Below, piece by piece: positions 1-8,973 of a stretch of DNA of 64,000 nucleotides. A program made the translations under genes and the position numbers. Source of the DNA: Apibacter sp. B3706 (lineage in GTDB: Bacteria; Bacteroidota; Bacteroidia; Flavobacteriales; Weeksellaceae); the NCBI RefSeq assembly GCF_011082725.1, contig NZ_CP049715.1, forward strand, positions 1,116,001-1,180,000. The letters run 5' to 3'. The notes below the pieces were generated by a model. That model did not search any database. It saw only the letters and a program-made list of their open reading frames with translations, and was not told the DNA's origin. Positions within the stretch are counted from its first letter, which is position 1, and each line of letters opens with the position of its first letter.

Positions 1-1983
1 TTCTTATCGTTACAAATTGCAGCAAATCATCCACAAATGACGTATTATCTGTTTTTAGCTTTAGGAATTTTTGGTTTGATTGAACTTATTCACAGCTTTA
101 AAACGAAAACATTAAAATCTTTTGGTATTTCTTCTGGCTTTTTTCTTCTGGCAATTTTACTGGCGTTAGGAATGAATTCTACCCGTTTACTATCAACCTA
201 TGAATATTCAAAGGAAACTACGCGAGGAAAGTCAGAATTAACTATAAGTAAAAATAACGTTTCCTCTAATCAGGGTTTAGATACAGATTATATTACTCAT
301 TGGAGCTATGGCATTTTAGAGACGGCAAATTTATTTGTTCCTAATTTTATGGGAGGTGGTAACAATGAAAAAGGATTTAAAACCTCTAATCTTGAATCAT
401 CTTTACGGGAAAATATTAGATCACAGGAAGAATATACTCATTTTCAACGTGCCTTTAATGGCTCTTATTGGGGAGAGCAACCGGGTACCGTAGGCCCTGC
501 TTATCAAGGTTCTGTAGTCATATTCTTAGCCTTTTTAGCTTTATTTTATTATAAAGGGAGATATAAATGGTGGTTAGTTGCAGCAACCGTTCTAAGTTTC
601 TTTTTAGCTTGGGGTAAAAATTTTGGGATCTTTACTGATTTTATGATTCAGTATTTCCCATTATATAATAAATTTCGAGCTGTTTCTTCCGCTCTCGTGA
701 TTGCTGAGTTTACTATTCCTTTATTAGCTTTATTGGGTACGTATTCATATTTTATGGATGAATCTCTTACCCAAGTTTACAAAACTAAAATTTTATATAT
801 AAGTTGCGTTTTTATATTGGTTATATTATTACTTCTATATGTATTAGGATTACAAATATTTAGCTTTCATACTTCTTTAGAAGGTAATGCTATAAAATCT
901 GAAATATTAGAAGCAATTAGAAAAGATCGTTTTGCCCTTTTCCAATCAGATATTTTACGAACTTTTTTCTTCGTTTTAGTTTGTTCTGTACTTCTTTGGG
1001 CTGCTCAAATTAAGTCCTTTAAATCAAGTTATGCGGTTTTAGCTATTGCCGCATTATCTTTAGTTGATTTATGGGGAGTGGATAAACGTTATTTAAATGA
1101 TGATAATTTTGTGGACAAACAATTTTATAAAAATCCTTTTCCTACTCAAGTAACAGAAAGTCAATTAGAAAAAGCCCAAACCGATCCAACCTTGGCTCGT
1201 ATTGTCAATGCAGCACCTATTAACCAGGCATTAGATATAATTAAACAAAACGATCATGCTCATTACAGAGTATTCAATTTGTTATTAAGTCCATTTAATG
1301 AAACTAATACCTCTTATTTTCATCAATCGATTGGTGGATATCATGGTGCTAAATTAAGGAGATATCAAGATTTAATAGATTTTTATTTATCGGACAGCTT
1401 AAATTTACCTATACTTGATATGCTTAATACTAAGTACATCATCACTGCCGATTCTATAATCAGACCTATTCCTAATCCTAATAATAATGGAAATGCTTGG
1501 TTTGTAAATGAAATTGTTTTTGCCAACAATGCCGATGAGGAATTATTAGGATTGGGAAAGATTGATAACAAAAGAAAAGCAGTCATAAATTCAAAATATA
1601 AAAAAGACCTTACCATAAAATCTTCCTCTGATAGTTTGTCTTCTATAGAATTAAAAGAATATTTACCGAATAATTTAACCTATGTTTCTAATAGTAAAGA
1701 GGAAAAAATAGGAGTTTTTTCGGAAATTTATTATCCACATGGTTGGAAGGCTTCAATCGATGGAAAAGAAGTTCCTATTTATAGAGCCGATTATACGTTA
1801 CGTGCCTTAAAAATACCTGCAGGAAAACATACTATAAATTTTTCCTTTAATCCTCCCGTAATTCAAAAAGGAAAATATATAACTCTGGGCACTTGTCTTC
1901 TTTTTGTAATCATAAGCACTATATTATTGATATATGACTACAAAAAAAGAAGTAAATCCGCTGAGATTTCAAAAGCTTTGTAA
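1..1983 (+). CDS. YfhO-family membrane protein, 5' end outside the window
   Basis: The reading frame is open from base 1: codons before the first ATG (position 37) encode FLSLQIAANHPQ, which runs smoothly into the MTYYLF segment and matches the conserved NHPQ-TYY stretch of YfhO-type proteins, so this is the C-terminal part of a larger multi-pass membrane protein. Many hydrophobic segments are visible, then a soluble stretch and a membrane-proximal domain with HGWKASIDG and a closing transmembrane helix. YfhO-type proteins are implicated in glycosylation of cell-surface polymers. It is followed after three bases by a glycosyltransferase, so the two are probably co-transcribed. The family is fairly sure; the substrate is unknown. 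Confidence 0.8.
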   Translation, partial: FLSLQIAANHPQMTYYLFLALGIFGLIELIHSFKTKTLKSFGISSGFFLLAILLALGMNSTRLLSTYEYSKETTRGKSELTISKNNVSSNQGLDTDYITHWSYGILETANLFVPNFMGGGNNEKGFKTSNLESSLRENIRSQEEYTHFQRAFNGSYWGEQPGTVGPAYQGSVVIFLAFLALFYYKGRYKWWLVAATVLSFFLAWGKNFGIFTDFMIQYFPLYNKFRAVSSALVIAEFTIPLLALLGTYSYFMDESLTQVYKTKILYISCVFILVILLLLYVLGLQIFSFHTSLEGNAIKSEILEAIRKDRFALFQSDILRTFFFVLVCSVLLWAAQIKSFKSSYAVLAIAALSLVDLWGVDKRYLNDDNFVDKQFYKNPFPTQVTESQLEKAQTDPTLARIVNAAPINQALDIIKQNDHAHYRVFNLLLSPFNETNTSYFHQSIGGYHGAKLRRYQDLIDFYLSDSLNLPILDMLNTKYIITADSIIRPIPNPNNNGNAWFVNEIVFANNADEELLGLGKIDNKRKAVINSKYKKDLTIKSSSDSLSSIELKEYLPNNLTYVSNSKEEKIGVFSEIYYPHGWKASIDGKEVPIYRADYTLRALKIPAGKHTINFSFNPPVIQKGKYITLGTCLLFVIISTILLIYDYKKRSKSAEISKAL

Positions 1984-1986
1984 GAC

Positions 1987-3267
1987 ATGTGTAAAAAGGT
2001 TTTGATCATTTCCTATTATTGGCCTCCGGCCGGAGGCCCAGGGGTACAAAGATGGTTAAAATTTACAAAATATCTACCGGAATTCGGTATTGAACCTCAT
2101 GTTTATATTCCCGAAAATCCCTCCTATCCTATTTTAGATCCAAGCTTGGTTGATGAAATAAATCCAAAAATAAAAATTATCAAAAAACCTATATGGGAAC
2201 CGTACCGTTTAGCTGAGAAACTCACCAAGAAAAATAAAGATTTTAAAGCCGGTCAATTTGAAACCTCTATAAAACAAGGCATTTTATCCAGGGTTTCCGT
2301 ATTCATAAGAGGAAATTTTTTTATTCCCGATGCTCGTATGTTTTGGATTAAACCATCGACTAAGTTTCTTGAAAAATATATGAATGAGTACGATATAGAT
2401 ACTTTAGTAACAACCGGACCTCCTCATAGTATGCATTTAATAGGATTAGGATTAAAGCAAATAAAAAAAGACAAAATCAAATGGATCGCCGATTTTAGAG
2501 ATCCTTGGACTCAAATTTCCTATTACTCTCAACTAAAACTAACTAAAAGATCAGATCAAAAACATAAGGAAATGGAAAAAGAAGTTTTTCAAAATGCCGA
2601 TCTGATTCTTTCGACCAGTTATACAGATAAAGAAAATTTTAAAAAATTAGGAGCTAAAAATGTTGAATGTATTACTAATGGTTTTGATTCAGAAGTAAAT
2701 AGAGCAGATGAACCAACTTCTGTATTCACCATTTCATATGTAGGGATGCTCGAGACGCTACGAAATCCCACTAATTTATGGAAAGTATTAGCGGAATTAA
2801 TTTTAGATAATCCAACATTTGCTTCTCAATTCTGTTTAAAATTAGTGGGAAAAATTTCTGATTCTATTATAGAAGAGTTAAATAATTCGGCTTTAAAAAA
2901 TAATTGGGTCAATATAGGCTATTTACCTCATGTTGAATCGATTAAAGAAATGAATAATTCTAATTTATTGCTATTAACCAATTTTAATAATATAAAATCC
3001 AAAGGTATCATTCCGGGTAAATTATTTGAATATTTAGCAACAGGTAAAACCATTTTATCTATAGGACCACAAAATGCTGATGTTGAGAAAATTTTAATTG
3101 AAACTGAATCCGGTAAACATTTTACTTATAACGATCACGATCATCTAAAACAATTCATTTTAACCGAATTTAAAAGTTGGAAAAGCAATACTGCACATGT
3201 TCCCTCAGCAAAAATTTCCAATTTTCACAGAAAATTTCTGACTGAAAAATTAATTAAATATTTATAG
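1987..3267 (+). CDS. Glycosyltransferase, family 4-like (GT-B fold)
   Basis: The protein has 426 residues. The N-terminus (KVLIISYYWPPAGGPGVQR) is the typical start of a GT-B glycosyltransferase with a Gly-rich donor-side loop, and the C-terminal half carries IPGKLFEYLATGKTIL, the usual nucleotide-sugar binding E-motif region. No signal peptide or membrane helix is seen, so it acts in the cytoplasm, probably adding a sugar to a surface polysaccharide or lipid-linked intermediate. It starts three bases after the YfhO-like gene. It is the last gene before the transposable element, and other glycosyltransferases lie on the far side of that element at 27.5-30.4 kb, so an interrupted host polysaccharide cluster is possible. 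Donor and acceptor are unknown. Confidence 0.8.
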   Translation: MCKKVLIISYYWPPAGGPGVQRWLKFTKYLPEFGIEPHVYIPENPSYPILDPSLVDEINPKIKIIKKPIWEPYRLAEKLTKKNKDFKAGQFETSIKQGILSRVSVFIRGNFFIPDARMFWIKPSTKFLEKYMNEYDIDTLVTTGPPHSMHLIGLGLKQIKKDKIKWIADFRDPWTQISYYSQLKLTKRSDQKHKEMEKEVFQNADLILSTSYTDKENFKKLGAKNVECITNGFDSEVNRADEPTSVFTISYVGMLETLRNPTNLWKVLAELILDNPTFASQFCLKLVGKISDSIIEELNNSALKNNWVNIGYLPHVESIKEMNNSNLLLLTNFNNIKSKGIIPGKLFEYLATGKTILSIGPQNADVEKILIETESGKHFTYNDHDHLKQFILTEFKSWKSNTAHVPSAKISNFHRKFLTEKLIKYL

Positions 3268-3962
3268 AAATTATCCCAAATAATAATTACATTTTCTTCA
3301 TTATAAAAATTTGAGAATGAAAAAAATTATTATTGAATACAATACAATTTTTTATAGATTATTATCTAAACAAGTAAAAATAAAATGTACTTAAATCAAT
3401 ATATATAAATATTTATAATAATCTGTAAATTAAAGAATTAAGAATTATAAGCAAACGACTTAACTTTTTTATATTGTACATTATTATTAACTTCTTATCT
3501 TTTTGCATACACTTTCCTCACTATAAATTCATTTCTAACGATATAATCGATTAACTGCTTAAGTTAATCATTTACAACAATTTATAACGAAATAGATTAA
3601 AAAAAATATTCTTTTTTTTATTTCCTAAAAATTCATTCTAAACCTCAGTAAAAAGTTGGGTTTAAAATTGGGTATACAGTTGGGTATACAAAATACAATA
3701 TACTTTATAGCGTTAAACATATATATAATTCTAATTATCGATTAAAAATATAACTTAAAAGCAAAAATAACATACATATATTCCACGAAGAAAAAAATAT
3801 AAATTTATTAATGCATTGACTATCAGCTAATTGAAATAAGACAGGATTTTTGAATGTGTAAGTTATAAGATTAAAAAAATAATTTAATATATTAAGTTAA
3901 AGCATAAAATATTATAAAGATAAGTAGTTAATTTCTAGTAAAGATTCCCCATATATTATTTA
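3268..3962. other. Intergenic region expected to hold the element's left end
   Basis: Nearly 700 bases without a credible gene, very AT-rich. It separates the host glycosyltransferase from the leftmost element gene, so the left end of the Mu-like element and its transposase-binding sites should be here. The only clear structure is a 12-base tandem repeat at 3656-3691. I could not identify a TG start, a target-site duplication, or copies of a long transposase site with confidence. No tRNA or other RNA gene was recognised. Confidence 0.5.
3656..3691 (+). repeat. Three tandem 12-base repeats (TTGGGTATACAN)
   Basis: Three head-to-tail units: TTGGGTTTAAAA, TTGGGTATACAG and TTGGGTATACAA, spaced exactly 12 bases. 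They stand out from the surrounding A/T-only sequence. They could be protein-binding iterons at the left end of the element or a leftover of an older coding sequence (12 bases is four codons). I see no further copy near the right-hand side. Confidence 0.6.
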
Positions 3963-4208
3963 TTAATTATTTAAATTTTTGTCTAAATACTTTTTACAAA
4001 GTGTTTTAAAATCTATCAAATTAGATTTTTTATACTTTTTGATATAATATTCATTATCATATGCGAAATTTTTTAAATAATCAAAATATATCTGTAATAA
4101 TTCCAATATTATATCTTTATTTTTATATAACCAATTAAATTTTTTTTCAGAAATAGTGCCTTTTTTATTTAAATAAGTAATTATTCTTATAAGCGTATTT
4201 TCGTCCAT
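3963..4208 (-). CDS. Small unknown protein beside the repressor
   Basis: An 81-residue, Lys/Tyr-rich, apparently cytoplasmic protein with no family I recognise. It is transcribed leftward, in the same direction as the repressor gene that ends 146 bases upstream of its start, so it may be expressed in the lysogenic state together with the repressor. A GTCTAAATA sequence resembling the repressor half-site falls inside it at 3981-3989, possibly by chance. It could be an immunity, superinfection or accessory product; nothing in the sequence decides this. Confidence 0.5.
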   Translation of the reverse strand: MDENTLIRIITYLNKKGTISEKKFNWLYKNKDIILELLQIYFDYLKNFAYDNEYYIKKYKKSNLIDFKTLCKKYLDKNLNN

Positions 4209-4354
4209 TATTTATAGTAGTGAAAAGTTTTTTTGTTTTTTTGTAAAACTATAAATGTACGAATATACAGGATAAATGAAACGATATTTATATATAGCTG
4301 CCTAAAATTTATCTTTTTAAAATATATATTTTAATATAATTTATTCTTTATAAA

Positions 4355-4741
4355 CTAAGTATTAATTTTTTTTTCCAATTGTTTTATCTCTTGTTTGAGC
4401 TCTTCAATTTCTTCTCTATAAAATTCATTTAGTTCAATTAATATTTTTATTTTTTTTTCGGCTACATTAAGTTTTTTTTGCATCCTTATAGCATCTATAA
4501 GTGCAATGTCAGTTAAATCATCATTACTCTTTAACATTTCGCCGTCACCGGTTAAAAGCCATACAGGATTTATATCTAAACAATTGTCTAATATTTTATT
4601 AAGTACGCCTTCCCCTAAATCAGATTCTCTTTTTAATTGAGTACCTATATACCCGTTAGACAGATTATTTTTTTTCTCAAAAGAACTATTATTAAGTCCT
4701 TTATAATCAATGTATTGCTTGATTCTATGTATAGCTTTCAT
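4355..4741 (-). CDS. Element repressor (CI-like, HTH plus C-terminal coiled coil)
   Basis: A 128-residue protein. Residues 1-70 follow the pattern of Bacteroidota phage repressors: RIKQYI, then FEKKNNLSNGYIG (recognition-helix region), ending in the diagnostic INPVWLLTGDGEML motif. The C-terminal third (IELNEFYREEIEELKQEIKQLEKK) is a heptad-rich coiled coil, probably for oligomerisation. It is the only leftward regulator next to the rightward early operon, the arrangement of Mu c versus ner/A. The 81-base divergent gap contains an inverted repeat that is the likely operator. Repressor role is inferred from motif and position. Confidence 0.85.
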   Translation of the reverse strand: MKAIHRIKQYIDYKGLNNSSFEKKNNLSNGYIGTQLKRESDLGEGVLNKILDNCLDINPVWLLTGDGEMLKSNDDLTDIALIDAIRMQKKLNVAEKKIKILIELNEFYREEIEELKQEIKQLEKKINT

Positions 4742-4759
4742 AATAAATATTAAAATATT

Positions 4760-4784
4760 GTCTAAATATTTTGTTTTATTAGAC
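4760..4784. promoter_or_regulatory. Putative repressor operator (GTCTAA-N13-TTAGAC)
   Basis: Inverted repeat GTCTAA (4760-4765) and TTAGAC (4779-4784) between the divergent repressor and early genes. It overlaps the TTG of the -33 element of the early promoter, so bound repressor would block it. Half-site copies recur at 5073-5078 and 5108-5116. Confidence 0.6.
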
Positions 4785-4801
4785 TATTGTTTATATATTT
4801 G
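4771..4801 (+). promoter_or_regulatory. Early promoter of the element (Bacteroidota -33/-7)
   Basis: TTG at 4771-4773 and TATATTTG at 4794-4801 fit the Bacteroidota primary sigma consensus (-33 TTTG, -7 TAnnTTTG) with a 20-base spacer. Transcription would start about 15-20 bases before the ATG at 4823. The -33 element lies within the GTCTAA inverted repeat. Confidence 0.65.
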
Positions 4802-4822
4802 TAAAAACATGTACACAAATTT

Positions 4823-5059
4823 ATGGAAAGAAGTAAGAATGTTAACAAAAACGCACAAAAAATACAATATGGAGATTTTGTAACCCTATCGGAAATGTTA
4901 GGTTGTACCAGTCAGGCAGCACGTATGAGGTATGAAAGAGGTGATTTAAATGCAAAAGAAGCTCTGGATATTATTATAGAAACTCGAAAAAAAATTATCC
5001 AAGAATACCATTTAAAAAATCCCACGAAAAAAAATTCAACTATTTTAAAAACAAATTAA
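4823..5059 (+). CDS. Small DNA-binding early regulator (Ner-position protein)
   Basis: A 78-residue basic protein with a helix-turn-helix-like centre (FVTLSEMLGCTSQAARMRYERGD). It is the first gene of the rightward early operon, directly after the early promoter and across from the repressor, the position of Mu ner, which limits early transcription. No Ner family identity can be proven by eye. Bacteroidota elements commonly carry a short protein with this AARMR-type motif upstream of the transposase. Confidence 0.6.
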   Translation: MERSKNVNKNAQKIQYGDFVTLSEMLGCTSQAARMRYERGDLNAKEALDIIIETRKKIIQEYHLKNPTKKNSTILKTN

Positions 5060-5072
5060 TGAATCAAAAATA

Positions 5073-5116
5073 GTCTAAGAAAATATGCATCAGTATATTA
5101 AAAACTCGTCTAAATA
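5073..5116. promoter_or_regulatory. Two more repressor-type half-sites before the transposase
   Basis: GTCTAA at 5073-5078 and GTCTAAATA at 5108-5116 repeat the half-site of the operator at 4760-4784. They lie in the short gap between the Ner-position gene and the transposase. They could be secondary operators or part of an internal transposition enhancer as in Mu, where repressor and transposase share sites. Based on sequence matches only. Confidence 0.4.
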
Positions 5117-5155
5117 ACTAACGTAGAATAAGAATACTATTTTTTATCAATACCA

Positions 5156-7156
5156 ATGGAAGTTTATGAATTCTATAATAATAAATGGGGTGTTTTATCC
5201 AATTGGTTATTTGGAAAATCCGGTTTACTCAAACAAAGTACCTATAAACAATTAACACAAAGAAACCATTTAATTCTCTTACGAAAAGGAGGAAATGGAA
5301 GAAAGGCGTTAGTTGAATTTGACAGTATGAGATCCGACATTAAAAAATCGGTATTAGAGTTAGCCGGAGATCCTTATACTATAGGAAAAAAATACACTTT
5401 CTTAGAATGCATAGAAAAAGACGAAAAAGCGGAAAAATTTTTCAATGAATACCTATTGGAAAATGGTCAATCCTTGCCTGAAAACAGAAAAAAAGAATAT
5501 ACCTGCAATGCATCCCTGCTAAATACTATTTCAAAAATTATAAATCATACCCTGATGCGCCGTCGTGTCTTGGGAGGCAATCAAAAAAAAATGTGGGAAA
5601 ATATTGCAGAAATTGTAAAAAATCTCGATAAAAACAAATGGCCGCATTCTTTACCGGAAAATTACCGCCGTTTACGAGAACGATTAAAAGTATATCAAAC
5701 TCATGGATATCAAATTTTAATACATAAAAACTATTGCCATACCCACAGTCAAAAACTAACAGAAAATTCCAAACTCTGGCTGTTAGCCAAATGGAGTAAT
5801 CAAGTCCAAAGAACAGTCTGCATATCACAATTACATCAAGAATATAACCTTTATGCCCTGAGCGAAGGATTAAAAACAGTTGAAGAAAAAACCATATACA
5901 ATTTTATATATGACGAAGAAATAATGCCTTTGTGGTACGGACACAAATTTGGAGAACTTAAATACAAAGAAAAATATAATTACCAACAAAAAACTAAATT
6001 ACCAACACTACGAGATTCACTCTGGTATAGCGACGGAACCAAATTAAACTTCTTTTACCTAACTGAGGAGGGCAAAATGGAAACCATTTCTGTTTATGAA
6101 GTTATGGATGCATACAGCGAGGTTTTGCTTGGATATCATATCAGTAAAGAAGAAAACTATCAAGCCCAATATTCAGCATATCGGATGGCCATACAATTTT
6201 CAGGACATAAACCCTATCAAATAGGTTTTGATAACCAAGGAGGACATAAAAAACTTGAAACGGAGAATTTTTTAAATAAAATAGCCCATTTGTCCATAAA
6301 AACCGAGCCATACAACGGAAAATCCAAAACCATTGAAAATGCATTTTATCGTCTGCAAAATCAACATCTTGCTCGTTATTGGTTCTTTACAGGACAAAAT
6401 ATCCAAGCTAAAAAAGAAATTTCTAAAGCTAATATGGAATTCATCTTAGCTAATAAAAGCAATCTCCCCTCCCTTACCGAAATAAAAGAGATTTATAAAA
6501 AAATACGAGAAGAATGGAATCTTTCTCCCCATCCGTTCAGCGGTAAATCCCGACTTCAAACGTATTTAGACAGCGAAAATGAAAAAGCGCCTAAGATTGA
6601 ATTATGGGACATGGTCAATTTCTTTTGGGTTGAAAGAAAACAGCCTGTAAAATGGTCTTCCTTCGGATTTTCTTTTAAGGAAAAAAAAGTAACCTACGAC
6701 TATTTTGTTTATCGAGAAGATGGTATGCCCGATTTAGATTTTCACGAAAAAGCCGTGAATCAATCATTTTTTGTCAAATATGATCCGGAAGATATGAGCA
6801 TGATTTATTTATATCAGAAAGATCCACAAGGACAATTACGATTTGTAAGAGAAGCCGTTTTAAAAACCGAAATACACCGAGGAAAACAAGAACAAGAACA
6901 ATTCGAAGCAGAATGGATTAAAAAGGTCAAAAAAGAAAATAAGAATAAGCGTATCCAACGAAGAAATGAAATGGATGAGATCCTTAAAAGTTTTAACATG
7001 GATGCGGAATCCTATGGATTGGTTAAACCCAATCTGAAAGGGTTGGAAAATTCCAAAATTGGAAGAAAAAGCAAAAAAGTGATGCATGAAGATGTTGGAA
7101 GTTGGCAGAAAAAAGAAAGTTTACAAACCATAGAAGATATCAGAGAACTTTATTAA
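5156..7156 (+). CDS. muA: Mu-type DDE transposase (MuA family)
   Basis: A 666-residue transposase, close to the 663 residues of MuA. An N-terminal DNA-binding region precedes an RNase H-like core in which the acidic triad is visible: D293 in WYSDGTKL, D359 in IGFDNQGGH and E394 in KTIENAFYRL. These correspond in order and spacing to MuA D269, D336 and E392. A beta-barrel-like region and a Lys-rich tail (residues about 590-630) that could contact MuB or DNA follow. It would cut the element ends and join them to target DNA during integration and replicative transposition. It is directly followed by the MuB-like gene. No frameshift or missing catalytic residue is seen, so it looks active. Confidence 0.93.
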   Translation: MEVYEFYNNKWGVLSNWLFGKSGLLKQSTYKQLTQRNHLILLRKGGNGRKALVEFDSMRSDIKKSVLELAGDPYTIGKKYTFLECIEKDEKAEKFFNEYLLENGQSLPENRKKEYTCNASLLNTISKIINHTLMRRRVLGGNQKKMWENIAEIVKNLDKNKWPHSLPENYRRLRERLKVYQTHGYQILIHKNYCHTHSQKLTENSKLWLLAKWSNQVQRTVCISQLHQEYNLYALSEGLKTVEEKTIYNFIYDEEIMPLWYGHKFGELKYKEKYNYQQKTKLPTLRDSLWYSDGTKLNFFYLTEEGKMETISVYEVMDAYSEVLLGYHISKEENYQAQYSAYRMAIQFSGHKPYQIGFDNQGGHKKLETENFLNKIAHLSIKTEPYNGKSKTIENAFYRLQNQHLARYWFFTGQNIQAKKEISKANMEFILANKSNLPSLTEIKEIYKKIREEWNLSPHPFSGKSRLQTYLDSENEKAPKIELWDMVNFFWVERKQPVKWSSFGFSFKEKKVTYDYFVYREDGMPDLDFHEKAVNQSFFVKYDPEDMSMIYLYQKDPQGQLRFVREAVLKTEIHRGKQEQEQFEAEWIKKVKKENKNKRIQRRNEMDEILKSFNMDAESYGLVKPNLKGLENSKIGRKSKKVMHEDVGSWQKKESLQTIEDIRELY

Positions 7157-7201
7157 AAAACAAAAATGCCCCCCTTAGGGGACTAAAAGCCAAACAAAAA
7201 T

Positions 7202-8056
7202 ATGGATAATGAAGAAAAAATACAAACGGTTCAAAAAATTCAAGACTATGTTAAACAACTGGGAAGTGAAACAGAAGCCGCCAATAACTTGAAACTAAGT
7301 ACGGATCAACTCACTCAGATTCTCAAAGGAGAAAAGCCGGTTATCAAAGACAACGTATGGAAATCTATCAATGCACAACTAAAAATTTACGAAAAAAGTT
7401 GGCAAGTAGTAGAAACAACGAATTTTAAAAATCTTCGTACCCTGTTTCAAGATGCAGTTGACGACTCACAAGTATTTGCCGTAATAAACTTTGCCGGTAG
7501 CGGTAAAACCGAGACAGCAAAGGCATTTGTTGAAAATACACCCAATACCTATCTCTTACAATGCAATGAATATTGGAATCGGAAATACTTTTTAGCTGAA
7601 TTATTAAACGTCTTGGGAAGAGATTCCGGTGGACTGACCGTTGCCGAGATGATGTCTGAAGCAGTACGGATTTTAAAAAAAAATAAAAAGCCCGGTATAA
7701 TCCTGGATGAAGCAGATAAATTAAGCGATCAAGTCCTTTACTTTTTCATATCCCTCTACAATCAATTAGAAGATCATTGCGCCATTATCTTAATGGCAAC
7801 CGATCATCTGGAAAAAAGAATCAAAAGAGGTTTAAAATTAAACAAAAAAGGATATAAAGAAATTTTCAGCCGAATTGGCAGGAGATTTATAGAATTTGGA
7901 GGAATCACGGCATCAGATGTCGCTTCCATTTGCATAGCAAACGGAATAGAAAATAAATGCCGTATTAAAGAAATATGGCAAGATAGTGAAGGAGATTTGC
8001 GCAGAGTGAAAAGAAAAATATATGCCTTAAAAAAAATAAACAAAGAAATTAAATGA
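7202..8056 (+). CDS. muB: MuB-type target-selection AAA ATPase
   Basis: A 284-residue ATPase with a short N-terminal HTH-like segment (about residues 12-60, ETEAANNLKLSTDQLTQIL), Walker A AGSGKT at 98-103 and Walker B LDEADK at 168-173, followed by a sensor-like IILMATDH. This is the MuB layout: DNA-binding N-terminus plus AAA+ domain that coats target DNA, activates the transposase and gives target immunity. It lies 45 bases after the transposase and overlaps the next ATPase gene by four bases, indicating one translationally coupled operon. Confidence 0.9.
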   Translation: MDNEEKIQTVQKIQDYVKQLGSETEAANNLKLSTDQLTQILKGEKPVIKDNVWKSINAQLKIYEKSWQVVETTNFKNLRTLFQDAVDDSQVFAVINFAGSGKTETAKAFVENTPNTYLLQCNEYWNRKYFLAELLNVLGRDSGGLTVAEMMSEAVRILKKNKKPGIILDEADKLSDQVLYFFISLYNQLEDHCAIILMATDHLEKRIKRGLKLNKKGYKEIFSRIGRRFIEFGGITASDVASICIANGIENKCRIKEIWQDSEGDLRRVKRKIYALKKINKEIK

Positions 8057-8667
8057 AACGAGCAATATCCATTCATGAAATTTATACCAAAAAAAGAAAA
8101 GTATTACCATTTGATGGAATATGGGAAGCACATATAGGTAAACCGGAATTAAAAGGCAGTTGGATTATTTGGGGAAATTCAGGAAACGGAAAAACCGGAT
8201 ATGCCATACAATTAGCCAAATATCTCTCAAAGTTTGGCAGAGTGGCTTATAACGGATTAGAAGAAGGAAACAGCGAATCTTTTGCAGAAGCCTGCAAAAG
8301 AAATAATATGGACAAATGCCGAGGAAGATTTGTACTGATTGAAGACAGCATCGAAGAATTAGACCATCGCTTAAACTTGCACAAATCGCCGGATATAATA
8401 TTCATTGACAGTTTACAATATTCAGGAATCAATTATACCTCGTATAAAGAATTGATAAAAAAATACTCAAACAAATTATTTATATGGATTTCACATGCCG
8501 AAGGTCGCAATCCGGAAGGACGAATTGCAAAAAAAGTACGATACGATGCCTTTGTTAAAATTTATGTTGAAGGCTATACAGCAAATGCCGTAAGTAGATA
8601 CGGAGGAAAAGAAAGTTATATAATTTGGCAAGAAGGTGCCGACCAATACAATCTAACCATTAGATGA
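8053..8667 (+). CDS. Second P-loop ATPase (RecA/KaiC-like), coupled to MuB
   Basis: A 204-residue protein with Walker A GNSGNGKT at 41-48 and a hydrophobic Walker B strand (DIIFIDS, 114-120), the order and spacing of a compact RecA-type fold. Its start overlaps the MuB stop (ATGA), so synthesis of the two is coupled. Classical Mu has no such second ATPase at this place. A role in replication, helicase loading or DNA handling during transposition is possible, but the sequence only shows that it binds nucleotide. Confidence 0.75.
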   Translation: MKRAISIHEIYTKKRKVLPFDGIWEAHIGKPELKGSWIIWGNSGNGKTGYAIQLAKYLSKFGRVAYNGLEEGNSESFAEACKRNNMDKCRGRFVLIEDSIEELDHRLNLHKSPDIIFIDSLQYSGINYTSYKELIKKYSNKLFIWISHAEGRNPEGRIAKKVRYDAFVKIYVEGYTANAVSRYGGKESYIIWQEGADQYNLTIR

Positions 8668-8775
8668 AAATCAATCAGTTAGAAAAAAAAGTTAATTGTT
8701 AAACTTTCACTCCATGAATAACAATAAGAATTGAACTCTCAATAACTTGATAAAGCTAACCCGAAATAAACATTT

Positions 8776-8967
8776 ATGACAGTAAAAGAACTAAAAGAAA
8801 AAATCAATGATTTACCTGACGATATGGAAGTCATGCTAGAGCAAACCAAAGAAGAGTTTAAATATGGCCTATTAAACACAATTAAAGTAAATGAAGAATT
8901 ATTTATAGATCCTTTTTTCCGGGTTACCCTGATGAATGATGAATCTATTATTTTATCTGATGAATAA
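8776..8967 (+). CDS. Small acidic early-operon protein, unknown
   Basis: A 63-residue acidic protein beginning MTVKELKEKINDLPDDMEV, a start pattern shared by many short phage proteins of unknown role. It has no membrane segment or Cys motif. It sits between the ATPase pair and a series of short, closely packed early genes, seven bases before the next start, so it belongs to the same transcript. Function cannot be assigned. Confidence 0.6.
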   Translation: MTVKELKEKINDLPDDMEVMLEQTKEEFKYGLLNTIKVNEELFIDPFFRVTLMNDESIILSDE

Positions 8968-8973
8968 ACAACT

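Noticed and set aside
3268-3962. tRNA or integrase attachment site next to the element
   Set aside because: No cloverleaf or tyrosine/serine recombinase was found. The element uses a DDE transposase, so no att core is expected.
5538-7087. Several leftward open frames inside the transposase gene
   Set aside because: All lie antisense to a well-supported transposase, have low-complexity hydrophobic or Phe-rich products, and lack start signals.
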